A DNA stretch of 64,000 bases from Saturnia japonica (Eukaryota; Arthropoda; Insecta; Lepidoptera; Saturniidae). Made by a program: the position numbers and the translations under genes. The DNA is taken from the NCBI GenBank assembly GCA_033032175.1, contig CM065325.1, forward strand, positions 4,306,930 through 4,370,929, read 5' to 3'. Positions within the stretch are counted from its first letter, which is position 1. Each line of letters begins with the position of its first letter. Below the pieces are notes generated by a model. That model made no database searches. It worked only from the letters and a program-made list of their open reading frames with translations, and was not told where the DNA came from. This document shows, in pieces, positions 61,901 to 64,000 of the stretch.

Positions 61901-61950
61901 CCAATTTTGGACCACGGGTCGGCATCGCACTCTCTGTTGCTATTAATCAG
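49625..61950 (+). CDS. TMEM245: TMEM245 (AI-2E transporter-family membrane protein), exons 1-9, residues 1-723, 3' end outside window
   Basis: Nine exons, 49625-49990, 50984-51130, 52719-52947, 55336-55909, 56117-56288, 57624-57791, 58223-58415, 59796-59980 and 61816-61950, join in phase with GT-AG borders. The order of blocks matches animal TMEM245: A-F-Y-N-A-F-A-L-F near the start, L-F-W-A-L-L-V-G-S-I-L-H-P-F-K in exon 1, a charged loop in exon 4, V-E-Q-Q-I-L-E-I-W-D-R-V-Y-Q-S-W in exon 7 and F-F-T-T-L-F-Y-L-L-A-S-S in exon 9. It is a multi-pass membrane protein of the AI-2E transporter-like family. Its transported substrate in animals is not established here. The C-terminal part lies beyond 64000. 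Intron 9 is interrupted by a young LINE. The human protein is 879 residues, so about 150 remain. Confidence 0.93.
50695..50929 (+). mobile_element. tRNA-derived lepidopteran SINE with 11-bp duplication
   Basis: Flanked by perfect ATTACAAATTA at 50684-50694 and 50930-50940. The head holds a B-box-like GGGTTTCAATC (50751-50761), and the tail reads CAGGCATGATGTTATGTTAT, the usual end of lepidopteran SINEs. It lies in TMEM245 intron 1. Confidence 0.9.
50984..51130 (+). CDS. TMEM245: TMEM245 exon 2
   Basis: Residues 123-171, starting T-V-I-A-L-L-S-A-I-F and including C-L-F-W-Q-L-G-N-F-I-S-F. The acceptor is ATTCCAG and the donor GTGAGT, phase 0. Confidence 0.9.
51131..52718 (+). other. TMEM245 intron 2
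   Basis: AT-rich with no supported gene or assignable repeat. Confidence 0.5.
52719..52947 (+). CDS. TMEM245: TMEM245 exon 3
   Basis: Residues 172-248, starting T-L-T-I-V-L-A-Y and ending L-L-M-K. The donor AAAG/GTCTGT is weak, but only this end keeps exon 4 open. An earlier CAG/GTGTAT would put a stop in exon 4. Confidence 0.88.
53020..53690 (+). mobile_element. Non-LTR RNase H and C-terminal remnant
   Basis: Broken frames read F-Q-A-E-C-M-G-I, then I-L-S-N-S-I-T-A-I-L-A-L-K, S-S-L-I-Y-E-C-H, N-T-D-T-L-A-R-R-G-S and L-L-G-P-Q-P-I-I-P. This is the order of an RNase H domain and tail from an I/R1-type LINE. It has many stops. It lies in TMEM245 intron 3. Confidence 0.75.
53961..54940. other. 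TMEM245 intron 3, unassigned part
   Basis: No supported gene. A GC-richer patch at 54400-54500 is unassigned. Confidence 0.4.
54960..55038 (+). mobile_element. Helitron 3' end in TMEM245 intron 3
   Basis: GTGAAACCGTAGGGCACAGCTAG followed by T fits the family of 3' ends at 4393, 22348 and 38478. The 5' border is not visible. Confidence 0.5.
55336..55909 (+). CDS. TMEM245: TMEM245 exon 4 (charged loop)
   Basis: Residues 248-439. It holds an acidic and lysine-rich loop (D-D-E-V-K-V-S-E-E-K), then R-F-F-T-L-L-K-H-R-S and the hydrophobic block F-G-C-L-C-M-L-V-W-K-H. The acceptor is TTTACAG and the donor ATAG/GTGATT, phase 2. Confidence 0.9.
56117..56288 (+). CDS. TMEM245: TMEM245 exon 5
   Basis: Residues 439-496, with Q-A-A-L-I-P-A-H and a membrane segment C-I-V-I-I-G-L-I-L-F-V-T-V-A-T-V. 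The acceptor is TTTACAG and the donor CAG/GTATAT. Confidence 0.9.
56555..56690. repeat. Dispersed lepidopteran repeat, copy 4
   Basis: CGCCAAGCACCTATAGGTGT, TAGCATGTCATCATCTTGGG and GAGATTGTAGCCATAAC match the family at 15255, 33585 and 37690. Confidence 0.5.
56695..57301. repeat. Tandem array, about 128-bp unit, about 4.7 copies
   Basis: CACACGCAGTAGAAGTGAAAC recurs at 56704, 56833, 56960, 57089 and 57217, at spacings of 127-129. Each unit continues with TAACATCTCTTTTTAAAA and ATCAGCGAGACTCGAACTAA. The repeated piece is the left end of the MITE-like element at 32533-32880. The matching right end (ATCACAATGGTACTAAAG) stands once at about 57490. It lies in TMEM245 intron 5. Confidence 0.92.
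57624..57791 (+). CDS. TMEM245: TMEM245 exon 6
   Basis: Residues 497-552, I-Y-S-E-A-I-V-V-V-Q-L then L-P-E-G-W-Q-D-K and Y-T-Y-G-R-E-G, as in animal orthologues. The acceptor is TTCCTAG and the donor GTCAGT, phase 0. Confidence 0.9.
58223..58415 (+). CDS. TMEM245: TMEM245 exon 7
   Basis: Residues 553-617, carrying I-L-E-I-W-D-R-V-Y-Q-S-W, the clearest family signature in the window. The acceptor is TTTACAG and the donor CTG/GTGAGT, phase 1. Confidence 0.92.
58500..59480. other. TMEM245 intron 7, GC-richer unassigned stretch
   Basis: Blocks at 58510-58640 and 59290-59470 are GC-richer than the surroundings and probably repeat-derived. No coding signature is convincing. Confidence 0.35.
59575..59735 (+). 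repeat. Dispersed repeat with CAGGCCGTATG tail, copy 2
   Basis: Related to 29290-29560: a GGGTTTCCAGTA start, TCCATAGG, GGTAACCG and a GACAGGCCGTATGC end. It lies in TMEM245 intron 7. Confidence 0.55.
59796..59980 (+). CDS. TMEM245: TMEM245 exon 8
   Basis: Residues 617-678, glycine- and serine-rich with membrane character (L-L-A-G-S-L-G-A-F-T-S-L-L-L-G-G-G). The acceptor is CTGACAG and the donor GTGAGC, phase 0. Confidence 0.9.
60380..60560 (+). mobile_element. Plus-strand relative of the short poly(A) SINE, with longer head
   Basis: GATGAAGCTGTAAAAGGCC (from 60503), then AACAGCGTTAATCAGTTGAG and poly(A), match both ends of the short family consensus, with the GC palindrome missing. Upstream, 60380-60502 may be an extra head (CACCCTTGCGCTTGTTGCC) absent from the other copies. 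Confidence 0.45.
60603..61669. mobile_element. DNA transposon-like element with about 45-bp terminal inverted repeats
   Basis: AATCCGGGAGTTGACAAC then TTTTGGAAAATTGTTTTAAA at the left is the near-perfect inverse of the sequence at 61623-61669. The element is about 1067 bp with no transposase frame. It contains a segment (61098-61235) related to 60217-60345 outside it, including GACGTCA and CACGTGACTC. It lies in TMEM245 intron 8. Confidence 0.75.
61816..61950 (+). CDS. TMEM245: TMEM245 exon 9
   Basis: Residues 679-723, V-V-F-F-T-T-L-F-Y-L-L-A-S-S then Y-K-P-V-E-V-I, matching the family's AI-2E-type region. The acceptor is CTTTCAG and the donor GTAATT, phase 0. The next exon is beyond the window. 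Confidence 0.9.
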
Positions 61951-62440
61951 GTAATTATAATTTCTAGGGGTCGATTTTAGAATATTCTAAATCAGCGTGC
62001 ATTTAAGTAAACCAACGTGAAGGTTTTATGTAATCTGTTTTATTTAACAGCAATCGCATAAGATCTTTCAAGTACACTGTACATTTCCATTGTAGATGTT
62101 TTGCCTAAGTATTAAAAAAAACACACACATTTGGAAATAAAACTTCTTTGGGCGTAGTTGAACAAAAAATTTGTTTCGGAAAAGTTGCAAAGTAACCATT
62201 CGAGGGTAGGTGTCAATATCGACACCCGCATATTGATTTCTAAATTTAAGAATTAAGAGTTTTTCGATTAATTTTAAGAGTTATATAGTGAAATTTAGTA
62301 ATACATAATCAATTAAGTGTGTTCTAACGTTTATTGTTATTTATGTGAAGAAAACATTTATAAATTTGGATCGCCACCTGCCAGCTTTGTTCTTATATGT
62401 TATTGTATATATTTGAAGATTAAATCACACAAACTGAACT

Positions 62441-63142
62441 ATGGCACAACTTGAGGATATCCAGACGGCTCAAAGGAACCTGGAGGAGATTTTTACCAGG
62501 AAGATGGATCAGCTTCAAGCACAGCTACAAAGTAGTGGGACCGCCAAAGATACTGTTGCTAAAGTAGCCGAAGAGTTCAGAACGTTCCGTGAGCTAATAT
62601 ATAACATGCTGGGCTTACTACGAAAGCAGATAAATGAGTGTGCTAAAGCTGTTGATGTATTGGAGACTAGACAACGGAGGAAAACACTTGTACTTACAGG
62701 CGTTCCAGAAGCAGAAAAAGAAAACTGTTCATCTGTTGTTGTGGAGCTATACCAAGATAAAATGGGACTGAAAAATATCTCAGCCAGTTGCATCAAGGTT
62801 TGTCATCGTCTTGGAACCATAAGTAAATACCATTGCCGGCCTATATTAGTTAGATTCAATAATATTGATATCAAGTCCGCGGTATGGAAGGCAAAGACAA
62901 GATTGAAGGGATCTTCGATCACAATTAAGGAGTTCTTAACGAGGAGCCGACAGGCAGTATTCATTAAAGCCAGACTTCATTTTGGTATGCGTGAGTGTTG
63001 GACTCAAGATGGCAATATATATATAAAAGCGCCTGATGGAAGACGACACAAGGTTATCTGCTTGGACGATCTGTTACCTTTGCTGGATAAATATACGAAG
63101 GGGCCTACAGTGCATGCTACAGATAAGTCAACATCTCGTTAA
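62441..63142 (+). CDS. Non-LTR retrotransposon ORF1 (RNA-binding), 233 aa
   Basis: It starts M-A-Q-L-E-D-I-Q-T-A-Q-R, with a coiled-coil region over about 1-75. Then K-T-L-V-L-T-G-V-P-E-A-E (about 90-100), V-C-H-R-L-G-T and R-P-I-L-V-R-F form an RRM-like fold typical of CR1/L1-style ORF1 in insects. It has no zinc knuckle and no internal stop. It is followed after 189 bases by ORF2 in the same direction, inside TMEM245 intron 9. Confidence 0.8.
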   Translation: MAQLEDIQTAQRNLEEIFTRKMDQLQAQLQSSGTAKDTVAKVAEEFRTFRELIYNMLGLLRKQINECAKAVDVLETRQRRKTLVLTGVPEAEKENCSSVVVELYQDKMGLKNISASCIKVCHRLGTISKYHCRPILVRFNNIDIKSAVWKAKTRLKGSSITIKEFLTRSRQAVFIKARLHFGMRECWTQDGNIYIKAPDGRRHKVICLDDLLPLLDKYTKGPTVHATDKSTSR

Positions 63143-63331
63143 CTTTAGTGTATACTTTATTTGTTGTGTTATTTTGAGTGTATTCATTTTTATTCTATTT
63201 TTCGCTTTAAATAGTTGTGAATGTAAGCTGGCGGGTGGTGCATAGATAAATACTTGCACCCAACTACATAGTAATTTTAGACAGGAGTATATATTTTATT
63301 TATTGTATTATTAATATTTATTTTTATTATT

Positions 63332-64000
63332 ATGTCAACATCAGATAGTGATACATCTTTCTATTCTGCAAATGTTTCTGTTAGCTCGTCTGATAACTGC
63401 AGTTATTGTTCTATGACCGAAACCCTTGGTGACATTTTACGACAAAGCCTGAATCGACAATCAAACCGGTTATTTAATGTTTGTCACATCAATGCTAAAA
63501 GTCTGCCAAGTCATTATAGTGATTTCCTAGAAGCGTTTTCAGATACAAACGTTCATGCCATCCTGATTTCTGAGAGTTGGCTCAAACCTCATTTACTTTC
63601 TACCATGTATTCGCTCCCTGGTTTTGTTCTTATTCGTAACGACCGCGTCGATAGAAGAGGCGGTGGGGTCGCTATATATCTCCGTAGCGATTTGTCTTAT
63701 AAAATTGTTAAATTATCTTCTTCTCAGCATCTTGCTTCTGTGGAGTATCTTTGTCTAGAGGTTTGTGTCAGAGGAGTTAAAACATTAATCGGTGTTACTT
63801 ATTGCCCCCCTTTCATTGATTACTTTACTGACCTTGAGCCAGTTCTCGAAACTTTGGGATCTGATTATGAACATCGCATAATCATGGGTGACTTCAATAC
63901 AAATCTTTTTGCACAGCGTGATTCGCGTACTGTTAAGCTTATGCGTGCCATTGAATCTTCCAGCTTTCATATTTTACCCCTCCAAGCTACTCACCACAAT
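63332..64000 (+). CDS. Non-LTR retrotransposon ORF2, endonuclease part, open to window end
   Basis: From ATG 63332 the frame is open for 223 codons up to the last base. It reads N-V-C-H-I-N-A-K-S-L, I-L-I-S-E-S-W-L-K, R-N-D-R-V-D-R-R-G-G-G-V-A-I-Y, I-G-V-T-Y-C-P-P and I-I-M-G-D-F-N-T-N, all blocks of the apurinic-type endonuclease of Jockey/CR1 superfamily LINEs. The catalytic N, E and D-x-N residues are present. The reverse transcriptase would lie beyond the window. Confidence 0.85.
   Translation, partial: MSTSDSDTSFYSANVSVSSSDNCSYCSMTETLGDILRQSLNRQSNRLFNVCHINAKSLPSHYSDFLEAFSDTNVHAILISESWLKPHLLSTMYSLPGFVLIRNDRVDRRGGGVAIYLRSDLSYKIVKLSSSQHLASVEYLCLEVCVRGVKTLIGVTYCPPFIDYFTDLEPVLETLGSDYEHRIIMGDFNTNLFAQRDSRTVKLMRAIESSSFHILPLQATHHN

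Overview
The window reads as nuclear DNA of a moth or butterfly (Lepidoptera). It is AT-rich with large introns and is crowded with insect repeats: Helitrons that start TCTATAC and end CTAG, RTE-type LINE tails with an (ATG)n run, a tRNA-derived SINE with an ATGTT tail, hAT and mariner copies, and a BEL/Pao element. Two host genes can be rebuilt exon by exon with consistent reading phase. A third is almost complete, and a fourth is a small secreted protein.

Layout, left to right. 1-2.7 kb: a compact minus-strand gene for a 119-residue secreted protein, with LINE tails on both sides. 6.0-21.5 kb: a nine-exon minus-strand gene for a 546-residue 4-coumarate-CoA ligase-like / luciferase-like acyl-CoA synthetase. 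Its introns hold a hAT element, Helitrons, LINE fragments and short poly(A) SINEs. 21.6-30.3 kb: a repeat field with mariner remnants, a full-length mariner with TIRs, two hAT-related pieces and a 207-bp triplication. 30.5-32.2 kb: a single-exon minus-strand ionotropic receptor with one frameshift. 32.5-39.7 kb: MITE-like and tandem repeats, LINE RT pieces and a Helitron whose paralogous empty site also lies in the window.

39.7-64 kb: the plus-strand gene TMEM245. A segment of about 2.4 kb holding its first coding exon occurs twice (39702-42144 and 47819-50124). Between the copies lies a minus-strand BEL/Pao gag-pol, cut off in the integrase, with only one visible LTR. The gene then continues from the second copy through exons 2-9 (residues 1-723) and leaves the window. 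Intron 9 carries a non-LTR retrotransposon with an open ORF1 and an ORF2 open to the window edge.

The host genes do not form a shared pathway. The most notable structures are the exon-1 duplication around the BEL/Pao fragment, an unfamiliar short poly(A)-tailed repeat of about 75 bp with a GC palindrome (seven minus copies and one diverged plus copy), and several tandem arrays. I see no CRISPR, no rRNA and no intact tRNA gene. Coordinates and splice calls were read by eye; no database search was possible.
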